64,000 bases of DNA, taken from assembly GCF_026250525.1 (NCBI RefSeq), contig NZ_CP111043.1:4539001-4603000 (forward strand). Direction: 5' to 3'. Below the pieces are notes generated by a model. That model did not search any database, was not told the origin of the DNA, and saw only the letters and a list, made by a program, of their open reading frames with translations. Made by a program: the position numbers and the translations under genes. The stretch comes from Chondrinema litorale (GTDB taxonomy: Bacteria > Bacteroidota > Bacteroidia > Cytophagales > Flammeovirgaceae). This document shows, in pieces, positions 53,429-62,012 of this stretch (positions are counted from its first letter, which is position 1; each line of letters starts with the position of its first letter).

Positions 53429-54406
53429 ATGACAGAAAAAGATGTTCATCAGCTAATAGGCAAAATACACGCACTAAAAGCTGAAATACAAAAAGTAATT
53501 ATCGGGCAGGAAGATATAATTGATCAATTATTAATCTGCTTTATGGCAGGTGGCCATGCCTTACTAGAAGGTGTTCCGGGTTTAGCTAAAACCCTTATGA
53601 TTAGAACACTGTCTGAAGCAGTGCATCTCAATTTTAAAAGAATTCAGTTTACGCCAGACTTAATGCCAGCAGATATTACTGGTACCGAAGTATTAGAAGA
53701 AGATATTACTTCTGGGAAGAAGTTTTTTAAATTCAACCACGGACCAATATTCGCCAACATCATTTTGGCCGATGAGATAAACAGAACTCCTCCAAAAACG
53801 CAGGCTGCTTTGCTAGAAGCCATGCAAGAATATGAAGTAACTTACGGTGGTAAGACTTATTCATTAGAAAAACCATTTTTCATTCTAGCTACCCAGAACC
53901 CAGTTGAACAATCTGGTACTTTTCCATTACCAGAAGCTCAATTAGACAGGTTTCTATTTTATATTCAATTAGGTTATCCTGAGGAGCAAGACGAATTTAC
54001 AATACTTTCTAGTACTACTGGTAGCAAAAAAACTAAGGTTGAAAGTGTAATTACCGGTGAAGAAATTGCAGCAGTTCAACAGCTTGTAAGAGAAGTGCCT
54101 GTAAATGATACGCTTATTTCGAGAGTGAACAGAATTGTAAGAGCAACCCGCCCGCAAACTACTTCGGTAGACATGGTGAAATCTTGGGTGCAATGGGGAG
54201 CTGGCCCTAGAGCTGGGCAGGCAATGATGTTAACTGCAAAAGCTGCTGCTTTACTCGATGGCAGATTTGCTGTTACACCTAATGATATTGAGAAAGTAGC
54301 TTATCCTGTATTGCGTCATAGAATGTTGATGAACTTTAAAGCGGAAGCTTCTGGAAAAAATACAGATGAAATAACCAGTGCCATACTGCAAGAAATAAAA
54401 GCTTAA
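53429..54406 (+). CDS. MoxR-family AAA+ ATPase
   Basis: A 325-residue AAA+ ATPase of the MoxR group, which act as chaperones for metalloenzymes or envelope complexes with VWA proteins. Walker A is GVPGLAKT (residues 48-55) and Walker B is ILADE (D115, E116), followed by INRTPPKTQAALLEAMQE and the sensor segment ATQNPVEQSGTFPLPEAQLDRF. The C-terminal lid is helical. It lies two bases before the DUF58 gene, the usual partner of MoxR. Confidence 0.94.
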   Translation: MTEKDVHQLIGKIHALKAEIQKVIIGQEDIIDQLLICFMAGGHALLEGVPGLAKTLMIRTLSEAVHLNFKRIQFTPDLMPADITGTEVLEEDITSGKKFFKFNHGPIFANIILADEINRTPPKTQAALLEAMQEYEVTYGGKTYSLEKPFFILATQNPVEQSGTFPLPEAQLDRFLFYIQLGYPEEQDEFTILSSTTGSKKTKVESVITGEEIAAVQQLVREVPVNDTLISRVNRIVRATRPQTTSVDMVKSWVQWGAGPRAGQAMMLTAKAAALLDGRFAVTPNDIEKVAYPVLRHRMLMNFKAEASGKNTDEITSAILQEIKA

Positions 54407-54408
54407 AT

Positions 54409-55290
54409 ATGGAAAACTATCTGGACCCTGAGTTGATCAATTCGGTGGAAGGTTTGGAGTTACTAGCCAGAAAAACTGTAGAAGGATTTCTGGCTGGTGC
54501 TAACAGAAATTTACGCGCTGGGCAAGGGCAGGAGTTTAGTCAGTATAAGTCTTACCAACCTGGAGACGATTTAAGACAACTAGACTGGAAGCTTTTAGCC
54601 AGAACAAGCAGGTATTACATTAAAGAGTCTGAAACGGAAACTAATGTAACCAGTACTTTTATTCTAGATGCATCTGCATCTATGAAATACGAAGAAAACA
54701 ATTTGAGCAAATTGGCTTTTTCTAAAGCGATTATAGCTTGTTTGGCATATATGGCTAAAAAACAAGGAGATTTAATTAGCCTGTTTGCTTTAAATGAAAT
54801 GGAATTAGTACAACTTCCACCAAAGCAGTCAACTGGATTTTTTATGCATTTTTTGCATGAATTGCATCAGGTGCAAGGCATGAAAAAATGGCCAGAGCAA
54901 ACAGATAATGTTTTTTTAGGTAGTAGAAATAAAGGGTTGGTAATCTGCTTTTCCGATTTGTATGAAAATGATTCTGAGATAACTCAATTGCTTAAAAACG
55001 TTGCCGCTGCTGGAAATGAAGTGATGTTGTTTCATGTTTTGGGCAAAAAAGAATTGACTTTCGATTTTGGAAATACTTCTACTTTCCAAGACTTGGAAAC
55101 AGGTGAGCTGCTAGAAGTGAACCCCAAGAAATACAAAGAAAAGTATCTGGAAAGAATGAATGCATTTATTAAAAATGCTGAAACCAGTATGCTGGAAAAT
55201 AATATCAGTTATGTGCAGGTAGATTTACAGCAGCATCCAGCTCTTCTATTGCAAACTTTTCTAAAAAGGAGAAAAGCTGGATTGCCATAA
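54409..55290 (+). CDS. DUF58/VWA-like protein, partner of MoxR
   Basis: A 293-residue DUF58 protein. The N-terminal signature YKSYQPGDDLRQLDWKLLART (with a gap after R) is typical, and the vWA-like domain has a complete metal-ion site DASAS (D87, S89, S91). Such proteins are handled by the adjacent MoxR ATPase, and in some bacteria they are part of the BatA-E aerotolerance system. No BatA or BatB gene follows; the next gene is convergent, so the cluster ends here. Confidence 0.92.
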   Translation: MENYLDPELINSVEGLELLARKTVEGFLAGANRNLRAGQGQEFSQYKSYQPGDDLRQLDWKLLARTSRYYIKESETETNVTSTFILDASASMKYEENNLSKLAFSKAIIACLAYMAKKQGDLISLFALNEMELVQLPPKQSTGFFMHFLHELHQVQGMKKWPEQTDNVFLGSRNKGLVICFSDLYENDSEITQLLKNVAAAGNEVMLFHVLGKKELTFDFGNTSTFQDLETGELLEVNPKKYKEKYLERMNAFIKNAETSMLENNISYVQVDLQQHPALLLQTFLKRRKAGLP

Positions 55291-55308
55291 ATTATATCTT
55301 TAGAATTT

Positions 55309-56565
55309 TTAATCTTCTTTTTTTACTTCGGTCTCATTAGTAGCAGCATTAGCTTTCGCTAAAGCTTTCTCCTTTTTTCTTTCGTCTAGTGCTACCAAGC
55401 CAACTTCAAGAAAGTGCATGTAGAAAGACAAAAACAAAATGGTTAAGTGCACACCAAAAGACATATAAGAAATGATAGAAATAATACCGAAATAGATTAG
55501 GTAGAAAGTAACATCTGCGGCAAATTCTATAATGAAGTTATATTCTTTAAATTTCCTTTTTACCCACATAGTTACTGGGTCGTTTACTGTAATAGCCTTG
55601 TAAGAAATTAAAGAGTAAGCAACAAGCAGTAATAAAATAAAATAAATAGAAACTAGATTATCACCATTTTCTAAAGCAAGAAATGCATTTAGTAGAATGA
55701 GTGGCCCCGGTGTTTTACCATAAATGGTATTATGTATATCTCGATCTTCAAAATCACCGACAATAACAATTTTATCCTTTGTCATTGCCTGAATGAAAGA
55801 CGGTGATGCCATCACCATTTCATTGAGATATAAATAATTGTACATATCCCTTTTGAATATGTCGTATTGATCTACCGGATAATCAATAATAAATGAATTG
55901 AAAATCTTCTTGCCATCTAATTTATCATAAAGGAATCCTTCTTCGAATTTCGCATCATGAATTTTTTCATACATTAAAAGGGGAGTAGTCTTTAAAGAAT
56001 CTCCTTGAATTAAATGGTATTTCAACACCAAATCTCGATCTTCATCATCAACCTGCATATCTGATAAGCCAAGCGGGGCTTTTACTACAGGATATAATGG
56101 TTTCCCTTTTACATCCTTGTGGTAAGAAACCAAACAGTTTTTTACTTTTAGTAACTCGGCTTCTAAAAGAGAATCGTCTGGTGAATCGTCGAGAAAGTTA
56201 ACATCTATCAGGAGAAACTCGTGGTTGTCAGGCTTTTGGTTCATTGCCTGAAGCAACTTTGCGATGGATGCTCTATTAGTAATTGCTTGATTACCTATTG
56301 GAGTGCCAGTTGAATCTATTCTTGGAATTAATTTTTTATCCCAACTCACATTTACTAACAGCAGTCTGTCTTTATCTGGTCTTTTTTTCTGACCTAACAG
56401 TTTATTTTTTACTGCAGCTGTTAACTGAATAAGAATAATCTCATCGTCTAGCGTAAATGTTATGGAAAGGTAAATTAGGGTGGCAATAATTAGAAATACA
56501 CCGTGACCTATAGACAAGCCAATTCGAACATATGTATTTCGCTTTTCTTGGAAAATTGGTGTCAA
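55309..56565 (-). CDS. CHASE2 domain membrane protein without a known output domain
   Basis: A 418-residue protein. One membrane segment at about 14-35 leads into a CHASE2 extracytoplasmic sensor domain (about 40-300), recognised by VNVSWDKKLIPRID, LIDVNFLDDSPDD and IVIVGDFEDRDIHNTIYGKT (with PGPLILLNAFL after it). Three or four membrane segments (about 305-400) follow, and the protein ends in a charged tail, with no adenylate cyclase, kinase or phosphodiesterase domain. CHASE2 senses unknown external signals. It lies downstream of a secreted FecR-like gene on the same strand, with a terminator between them. Confidence 0.87.
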   Translation of the reverse strand: MTPIFQEKRNTYVRIGLSIGHGVFLIIATLIYLSITFTLDDEIILIQLTAAVKNKLLGQKKRPDKDRLLLVNVSWDKKLIPRIDSTGTPIGNQAITNRASIAKLLQAMNQKPDNHEFLLIDVNFLDDSPDDSLLEAELLKVKNCLVSYHKDVKGKPLYPVVKAPLGLSDMQVDDEDRDLVLKYHLIQGDSLKTTPLLMYEKIHDAKFEEGFLYDKLDGKKIFNSFIIDYPVDQYDIFKRDMYNYLYLNEMVMASPSFIQAMTKDKIVIVGDFEDRDIHNTIYGKTPGPLILLNAFLALENGDNLVSIYFILLLLVAYSLISYKAITVNDPVTMWVKRKFKEYNFIIEFAADVTFYLIYFGIISIISYMSFGVHLTILFLSFYMHFLEVGLVALDERKKEKALAKANAATNETEVKKED

Positions 56566-56592
56566 AAAAATTAGGATTATGGTTCAAATAAA

Positions 56593-56628
56593 AAAATAAC
56601 GGCAACTAATTAGTTATTAGTTGCCGTT
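56593..56628 (-). terminator. Terminator or attenuator between the FecR-like and CHASE2 genes
   Basis: A perfect 13-base stem (AACGGCAACTAAT at 56598-56610 with ATTAGTTGCCGTT at 56616-56628) and a five-base loop, with a T-rich tail on the minus strand. It lies between the two genes, so the CHASE2 gene is read from leakage or from its own promoter. Confidence 0.82.
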
Positions 56629-56639
56629 TCAAATATTTT

Positions 56640-57473
56640 TTATCCTCTAGTTATCAACTCTTTCGAATTGAGCCAGTCAAAGAAAATGCTTTTGTTTATT
56701 GGACCATGAACATCTAGTACAAACTTGTATAGTTCATCCATCAGTTCTCGACCTTTCATTACATTGTTGTTTTCCAAAAATGTGGCAACCGATTTTAGCT
56801 CAACAGTTAGTGTGTTTTCGTCAACAAACACTGGATGGAAAGTAACAAGTTCTTTTGCATCCTTATTATTGCTATTGAAATAGAACAGCTTTACAGGATA
56901 AGACTTTTCAGGATCTACAACTACACCTTTTGTTTTGTAAAGTTGTTTTCTGTCTAATACAATCTCAGCACCTTGATTAGCAACAATTTTATTTACAGGA
57001 CGAGAACCAGTTTCGTATCTATAAATAAAAGACCAGCCATTATCTATTGGAAAAACTCCTGGGTCTGGTTTCACTTTTAACTCATCGCCAATAATTACAT
57101 ATTTTTCTTCGCCGAAGAAGGTTTTAAAGTCTTGGATGTTGTTTGGGTCACCACCTCTTGTGCTTAATTGAATATTTGAGCTAAGTGGCAATACCACATC
57201 TTGTACAAAACTTATAAATTCACCATCGTTGTTTTTCTTAGTTTCTTTGCCGTTTAATACCATTCTTTTTCCTTCCATGGTCATTACAACAGCATTAGCA
57301 TCTTGAGTTAAGAATCTTAACTCATCGGTTTTATTTAACTGATCACCAACAGCTACTTTTTTGTTGGTTCCCTTAACTTCAATATCACCTTTTATATGCG
57401 CTACAAAATAATCTTGAGCTTGTGTTATAGAAATCGTAAACAATAATAAAATAAAAGCAAAAATGCGTTTCAT
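56640..57473 (-). CDS. Secreted protein with a FecR-like N-terminal region
   Basis: A 277-residue secreted protein. The signal peptide is MKRIFAFILLLFTISITQAQ. The start of the mature part (HIKGDIEVKGTNKKVAVGDQLNKTDELRF and following, split by a gap in my reading) resembles the FecR fold that senses or binds carbohydrate-like or stress signals outside the membrane. Residues 130-277 are not recognised. FecR-like domains and CHASE2 often occur together in one protein in other bacteria, so the adjacency here suggests a two-protein version. The dyad CTCTTT/AAAGAG (57495-57508) is just upstream. Confidence 0.7.
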   Translation of the reverse strand: MKRIFAFILLLFTISITQAQDYFVAHIKGDIEVKGTNKKVAVGDQLNKTDELRFLTQDANAVVMTMEGKRMVLNGKETKKNNDGEFISFVQDVVLPLSSNIQLSTRGGDPNNIQDFKTFFGEEKYVIIGDELKVKPDPGVFPIDNGWSFIYRYETGSRPVNKIVANQGAEIVLDRKQLYKTKGVVVDPEKSYPVKLFYFNSNNKDAKELVTFHPVFVDENTLTVELKSVATFLENNNVMKGRELMDELYKFVLDVHGPINKSIFFDWLNSKELITRG

Positions 57474-57684
57474 AATCGATTAATTTTAAGTCTGCTCTTT
57501 CAAAAGAGAAAAAGTCGATTTTTTTAATGATTGAATTTAATTGTTAGAATTAATAAAGTTAATGGTTAGTCCTATTATTACTGCAAATATAAGATTAAGT
57601 GATTTAAAAAGTCATTTCTCTATTTTACAATAATTGCTGCAAGTTTTAAGCAAATGTTAATTCTAAAAAATTAAGCTTAAATTA

Positions 57685-58971
57685 TTACACAGGTTTCTCG
57701 GGTTTAAGTATAGTTTTAATTTCTTGAAAACATCTTTCAGCCGTTTCCATAGCTCCATGCAAAGTTGATGAATGCCCAGTGAAGTTAGTTGCTTCACCAC
57801 CAAAAAATATGCGATTATTAATTGTTTTAGCTAAATCTTCCCTTTTTCCTTCTGAAAAAGGAGTATCAAACGAATAAGCACCTTCTATATATTTTTCATT
57901 TTTCCAATTCATAATCAAGCTATTTTCTAAATGCGTTGTAGCTTGTTTATCGCCAAAAATATTATCCAGTTCTATTACGAGTTCGTCAATTCCTTTGTTA
58001 CCTTTTTCAATAAATTGTTCTGCATATTTCCCCATCATATACGCGACTAATACATTTTCGTCACTTTGAGTTCCGGGAAATAGATTATAATACAGTGGGC
58101 TGCTTTTGGTGCCGAATAATTCCCACATGTTTTTCTTCCAAAATCGCTCTTTAAATTTCAAAAAGACTTTTACCCCTGCATCCATTCCCAATACCTCAAT
58201 TGCTTCTTTCTTTGCTGTAGACAATTCAGGTGTGAATTTGATCATACCTTTCTTTAACATAGTAAGAGGAATGGTGCAAATCAGCTTTTTACAAATGAAG
58301 CTTTCACCTTTTTCGGTCTGAACTTTAACCTCCTCTGTTTGATAGTCAATTGCAGTTACTGGAGAGTTATATTGAATGTCGTGATCTAAACTTTCTAAAA
58401 ATTCCCTAAGAATACTTAACAAAGGAGATTTTAATTTGAAATGTTGGTCACCTGCTACCCAGTTAGATTCATTTAAAGCAAGACTTCTCATGCCTATTTT
58501 ATCATTAGAAGTACCATATTCCATAGCAAAAACTTCTAGTAATTGCCTTACAGAATCAGGAAAAGGTCTATTAGAGAGATATTCTTGTGCTGTTTTATCT
58601 AATCCTCTGTATCGCCAAGAATTATCAAGAAAATCAAATACCCTTTCTATTTGTGCATCTTCGGCTGCTTTATTTTCAGCTAATAATTCATTTTTGAACC
58701 AAACATAATTCTTCCCTTTAATTTCTATTAGTTCTTCTTCAAAGTATTCTAGTAATTCGTAGAGTACTGTATATTTTCCATGAATAAACTCAGCACCCAA
58801 TTCTATTGGGCTTTGAGAAAAACCAGTTAAACTTTTTATTCTTCCTCCATAAGTTGGCCCGGCTTCTACTACTTTTACACTGTAACCTTCATTTTTAAGC
58901 ATATAAGCTGCATAAAGGCCAGAAATACCAGCGCCAACTATTATTACATCATGTATTAAGTTTTTCTCCAT
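57685..58971 (-). CDS. Flavin monoamine oxidase family protein
   Basis: A 428-residue FAD enzyme of the amine oxidase family. The nucleotide-binding motif VGAGISGLYAAYMLKNEGYSV (with a gap) is at about 11-32, followed by VVEAGPTYGGRIKS, which is the typical second FAD-contact region. LGAEFIHG, a C-terminal IFFGGEATNFTGHSSTLHGAMETAERC (split) and the rest fit monoamine/polyamine oxidases. The substrate may be an amine or polyamine; sequence does not tell. It has no leader. It is divergent from the SPOR-like lipoprotein gene. Confidence 0.9.
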   Translation of the reverse strand: MEKNLIHDVIIVGAGISGLYAAYMLKNEGYSVKVVEAGPTYGGRIKSLTGFSQSPIELGAEFIHGKYTVLYELLEYFEEELIEIKGKNYVWFKNELLAENKAAEDAQIERVFDFLDNSWRYRGLDKTAQEYLSNRPFPDSVRQLLEVFAMEYGTSNDKIGMRSLALNESNWVAGDQHFKLKSPLLSILREFLESLDHDIQYNSPVTAIDYQTEEVKVQTEKGESFICKKLICTIPLTMLKKGMIKFTPELSTAKKEAIEVLGMDAGVKVFLKFKERFWKKNMWELFGTKSSPLYYNLFPGTQSDENVLVAYMMGKYAEQFIEKGNKGIDELVIELDNIFGDKQATTHLENSLIMNWKNEKYIEGAYSFDTPFSEGKREDLAKTINNRIFFGGEATNFTGHSSTLHGAMETAERCFQEIKTILKPEKPV

Positions 58972-59068
58972 ATTTAAAACTACTTCTTAAAGTATGCCTT
59001 CTTGCAACAAACCAATATAAAATTTAACTTTAAAAAGAAGGCTATATGACCAAATTTTGCAGATATTG

Positions 59069-59076
59069 TAACTTTG
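59069..59076 (+). promoter_or_regulatory. Candidate -7 box for the SPOR-like lipoprotein gene
   Basis: TAACTTTG matches the TAnnTTTG consensus and ends 43 bases before the ATG at 59120, almost the same spacing as in oxyR. No clear -33 element is seen. Confidence 0.4.
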
Positions 59077-59119
59077 GAGACAATTTAAGGTAAATTTTAC
59101 TTTCTGAAAATTATTTAAA

Positions 59120-60571
59120 ATGAAATTAACCAAGCTTCTTAGCATATTGTTTTTATTCTTCTATCTGAGTTCTTGCAATAAAGATGTTGAGCAATTTAGT
59201 AAGGATAAACCCTATGCCATAATTATAGATCAATACAGAAGTCTTGAAACTGCATGGAATTCTTTTGAAAGAATTAAAAAAATGGGTATCGAGGGCTATT
59301 TGGCAGAAGTAAAAGATCCTGCAACAGGTACTTGGTACATGCTTTTAACAGGTTCTTATAAAACCCTCGAATCTGCTATAGCTGGAAGAATAAAGTTTGA
59401 AGATTCTTTTAGTTTTCTATATCTGGATATTGTAAACTATAATCAGTTGAGCCAGAACTTGGTAAATTATGTTGAAAAATATAAGCCCATGCCTCTGCCA
59501 GATTCGCTTACTTCAAATGCTTACAAAGTTGCTTTGGTAGATTTAATGAAAAAAGCACCTTATAGCGAAGCTTACTCAATTTTAGATGTAAAGGCTGTTC
59601 AACCATCAGACAGTATTGATGTACTCAAAAGAACTTCGCTTAGAACGAATCAATTTGATATGCCTAGAGGAGTTTATCCTCCAGCTTTAATTAACTCTTC
59701 AGATGCTTTAATTGAGGCTGTTTATTTTGATGAATTAATTGGTGTAGAATTTAAAATTGATGTTTTTGCACTAAAACCTTCTCATGAGTTGGGGGCAGAT
59801 ATAAGTCAAGTATTTGCAGATAAGATAAAAGATACAAGAGAATACAATTTTGAAGAGATACTCCCACGAACAGTAAATGGAGCAATTGAACTTAAAGGTT
59901 TCGCAGTTAATATTGAACCAACTCAAGGCAAAGTTTATCGATATATGGTTTTATCAGACCTAAATGGTAGATATTTATATTTTATACAATCTGAAAAGTG
60001 CTCTCAAGAGAATATAGATAACTTTATTAAATCTATTGCTAGTAATAATGGCTTAATTAGCTATCCGGCTTTTGCAGAGAAAATGTCAATTTTACCCGAT
60101 TCACTTCCAATAGATAGCCATTTGGCATATGTGCATTTACGCAAATTAATTGATGTACCAGGTGCTACTGGTGCTAAGTTAGAAAAGCATTATAAAACCA
60201 GATTTGTGTTTTTCGATAATCAGAAAGGAGAATGGGAAATTGCCAGCACTAGAATTTTTGATAGAGAAATGTCTAATACAATTTTTAGCAATGTGTATAA
60301 TCCGCAAAGGAGAGTGCATAAAGATTCTGTTGAGGTACAAGGCAACCACGGCTGGCTTACCACTTTAAGAAGACGGAAACCCGGAAATAGAAAGTATGAA
60401 GATTTTCCTAATGAGATTCAGTTTAACTCAGATAAGTTTCTGGTGATTATTTCTAATAGGAGATATGCTTGGTTAGAACAAACTGAAATGATGGAGGTTT
60501 TGGAGTCTTTAAATCTTAGCCCTGAGTTTAAAAAAGAACAAGGCTTTTTAGAAAGCCTTGTATCAGATTAA
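59120..60571 (+). CDS. Lipoprotein with SPOR-like N-terminal domain
   Basis: A 483-residue lipoprotein. The leader MKLTKLLSILFLFFYLSSC ends in a lipobox with C19, followed by NKDVE (K at +3, acidic at +4), like the surface lipoprotein export signal. Residues 30-95 look like a SPOR-type peptidoglycan-binding fold (IIIDQYRSLETAWNSFERI and TGTWYMLLTGSYKTLESAI). The rest is unrecognised. The final codons form a terminator-like hairpin at 60538-60561. It may bind cell wall glycans or be surface exposed. Confidence 0.75.
   Translation: MKLTKLLSILFLFFYLSSCNKDVEQFSKDKPYAIIIDQYRSLETAWNSFERIKKMGIEGYLAEVKDPATGTWYMLLTGSYKTLESAIAGRIKFEDSFSFLYLDIVNYNQLSQNLVNYVEKYKPMPLPDSLTSNAYKVALVDLMKKAPYSEAYSILDVKAVQPSDSIDVLKRTSLRTNQFDMPRGVYPPALINSSDALIEAVYFDELIGVEFKIDVFALKPSHELGADISQVFADKIKDTREYNFEEILPRTVNGAIELKGFAVNIEPTQGKVYRYMVLSDLNGRYLYFIQSEKCSQENIDNFIKSIASNNGLISYPAFAEKMSILPDSLPIDSHLAYVHLRKLIDVPGATGAKLEKHYKTRFVFFDNQKGEWEIASTRIFDREMSNTIFSNVYNPQRRVHKDSVEVQGNHGWLTTLRRRKPGNRKYEDFPNEIQFNSDKFLVIISNRRYAWLEQTEMMEVLESLNLSPEFKKEQGFLESLVSD
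60538..60561 (+). terminator. Hairpin inside the last codons of the SPOR-like lipoprotein gene
   Basis: A perfect 10-base stem (ACAAGGCTTT at 60538-60547 with AAAGCCTTGT at 60552-60561) with a four-base loop. It lies wholly in the coding region just before the stop and probably terminates transcription between convergent genes. Confidence 0.6.
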
Positions 60572-60591
60572 TATCTCTTATTTTATCGCAA

Positions 60592-61068
60592 CTATTTCAT
60601 AGCCACCATAGAAATTTCTAAATGTGCATTTTTTGGAATAGCAGCCACCTGTACAGTTACTCTTGCAGGTGCTTGCCCTTCTTTAAAATAGCTGCCGTAG
60701 ATTTCATTTACTTTTGAGAAGTCAGCTAAGTCGGTCATATAAATGGTTGTTTGAACAACTTCGTCCATGTTGTAACCAGCTTCTTCAATTACCGATTTTA
60801 AATTGTCCAGAACTTGACTAGCTTCAGCTTCAATAGAATCTGTAACCATTTCGCCAGTAGCTGCATTAATGGCAATTTGACCAGCAGTATGTAATGTATT
60901 ACCAACTACAATACCCTGATTATAAGGACCAATTGGCAATGGTGCTTTTTCTGATTTTACAATTTTTCTTTTGTTTTCAACAGGTTTTACTTCTTCTATC
61001 TTTTCATTTTTAGGTGCTGAACAAGCAAATGATAGTAGAAGAAGTAAAAATGCGTATGAAGTTCTCAT
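60592..61068 (-). CDS. RidA/YjgF family protein with lipoprotein leader
   Basis: A 158-residue RidA-type deaminase that destroys reactive enamines/imines. The substrate-binding R136 (PARVTV) and E151 (HLEIS) are retained, so it is probably active. Unlike cytosolic RidA (about 128 residues), it has a leader and lipobox (MRTSYAFLLLLLSFAC) with C16 and a basic linker, placing it in the envelope. It follows the M28 peptidase gene on the same strand by 23 bases; the operon rpe-peptidase-RidA may link amino-acid release and clean-up outside the cytosol. Confidence 0.87.
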   Translation of the reverse strand: MRTSYAFLLLLLSFACSAPKNEKIEEVKPVENKRKIVKSEKAPLPIGPYNQGIVVGNTLHTAGQIAINAATGEMVTDSIEAEASQVLDNLKSVIEEAGYNMDEVVQTTIYMTDLADFSKVNEIYGSYFKEGQAPARVTVQVAAIPKNAHLEISMVAMK

Positions 61069-61091
61069 TTTGATTAGGGGTTTTGTAAAAA

Positions 61092-62009
61092 TTAATTATT
61101 GAGTTTTAACTTAAATTTTTCATCAATATCGAATACAAAAGCAGAGATAAATTCTACTGCATTCATATAAAATGCTTTAGTAAGTTTATCGAACGTATCT
61201 GTTGATTTGTGGTAATATGGATGATCTTCTACACCAAAGTAAACAAAGGGAATCTCTGCTTTATAAAACGGATAATGATCTGATTGCCCAGTCCAATCAT
61301 TGTGGCCAGTGTTTGGTAAATCATGTCCAAATAATACTTTTATATCTGAATGATGCTTTGCTGTATTTTCAATTGGCTCTTTAAGAAATGGAAAATGATA
61401 AGTGCCACAAGCATACAATTCGTCTTTTTCAGACTGGCTCACCATATCCATGTTGATGTTTAACGCAATTATTTCTTGATCTACCATAGGATGTTTTACA
61501 AAGTGTTTAGCTCCTTGTAAACCCATTTCTTCAGCATCGAAAGCTGCGATAATAATAGAGTGTTTTGTTTTTTTATTTTTTAATTCTGAAGCAATTGCCA
61601 GAAGTGCAGCTGATCCAGATGCATTGTCATCTGTACCATTGTAAATATCGTCGTTTTTAATGCCTAAGTGATCGTAGTGTGCAGAGATAACGATATAAGA
61701 TTCAGGATACTTTTGCCCTTTAATTTCAATAAGTAAGTTCACTCCTTGAACTGGCTCTAGAGTCGACCTAAAAGAAAAAGTATCTGTCTTTACCTCAAAA
61801 CCAAGTTTTGAAAATTCTTCAATTAAATATGTTCTGGCTTTGGCGTTACCTTCAGTTCCTGATTTTCTACCTTCCATATCATCAGCAGAAAGTACTTCTA
61901 AGGCTTTTACTGCCAGTTCTGCTGATTGCGTATTTTGTGATTGTGCTGGTCGTATAGCAAGTATTACTGAGCAAATTGCTAGTATTATGCTAGTATTCAA
62001 TTTCTTCAT
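61092..62009 (-). CDS. M28 family metallopeptidase, secreted
   Basis: A 305-residue M28 aminopeptidase. A signal peptide (MKKLNTSIILAICSVILAI) directs export. The metal and catalytic residues are present: H111 and D113 in SAHYDHLG, D128 in TDDNASG, E160/E161 in FDAEEMGLQG, D188 in NMDMV, and the late H in the HPYYHKSTD segment. It removes N-terminal residues from peptides in the envelope or outside. The gene starts three bases after the rpe stop and is followed by the RidA lipoprotein gene at 23 bases, all on one strand. Confidence 0.93.
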   Translation of the reverse strand: MKKLNTSIILAICSVILAIRPAQSQNTQSAELAVKALEVLSADDMEGRKSGTEGNAKARTYLIEEFSKLGFEVKTDTFSFRSTLEPVQGVNLLIEIKGQKYPESYIVISAHYDHLGIKNDDIYNGTDDNASGSAALLAIASELKNKKTKHSIIIAAFDAEEMGLQGAKHFVKHPMVDQEIIALNINMDMVSQSEKDELYACGTYHFPFLKEPIENTAKHHSDIKVLFGHDLPNTGHNDWTGQSDHYPFYKAEIPFVYFGVEDHPYYHKSTDTFDKLTKAFYMNAVEFISAFVFDIDEKFKLKLNN

Positions 62010-62012
62010 TGA

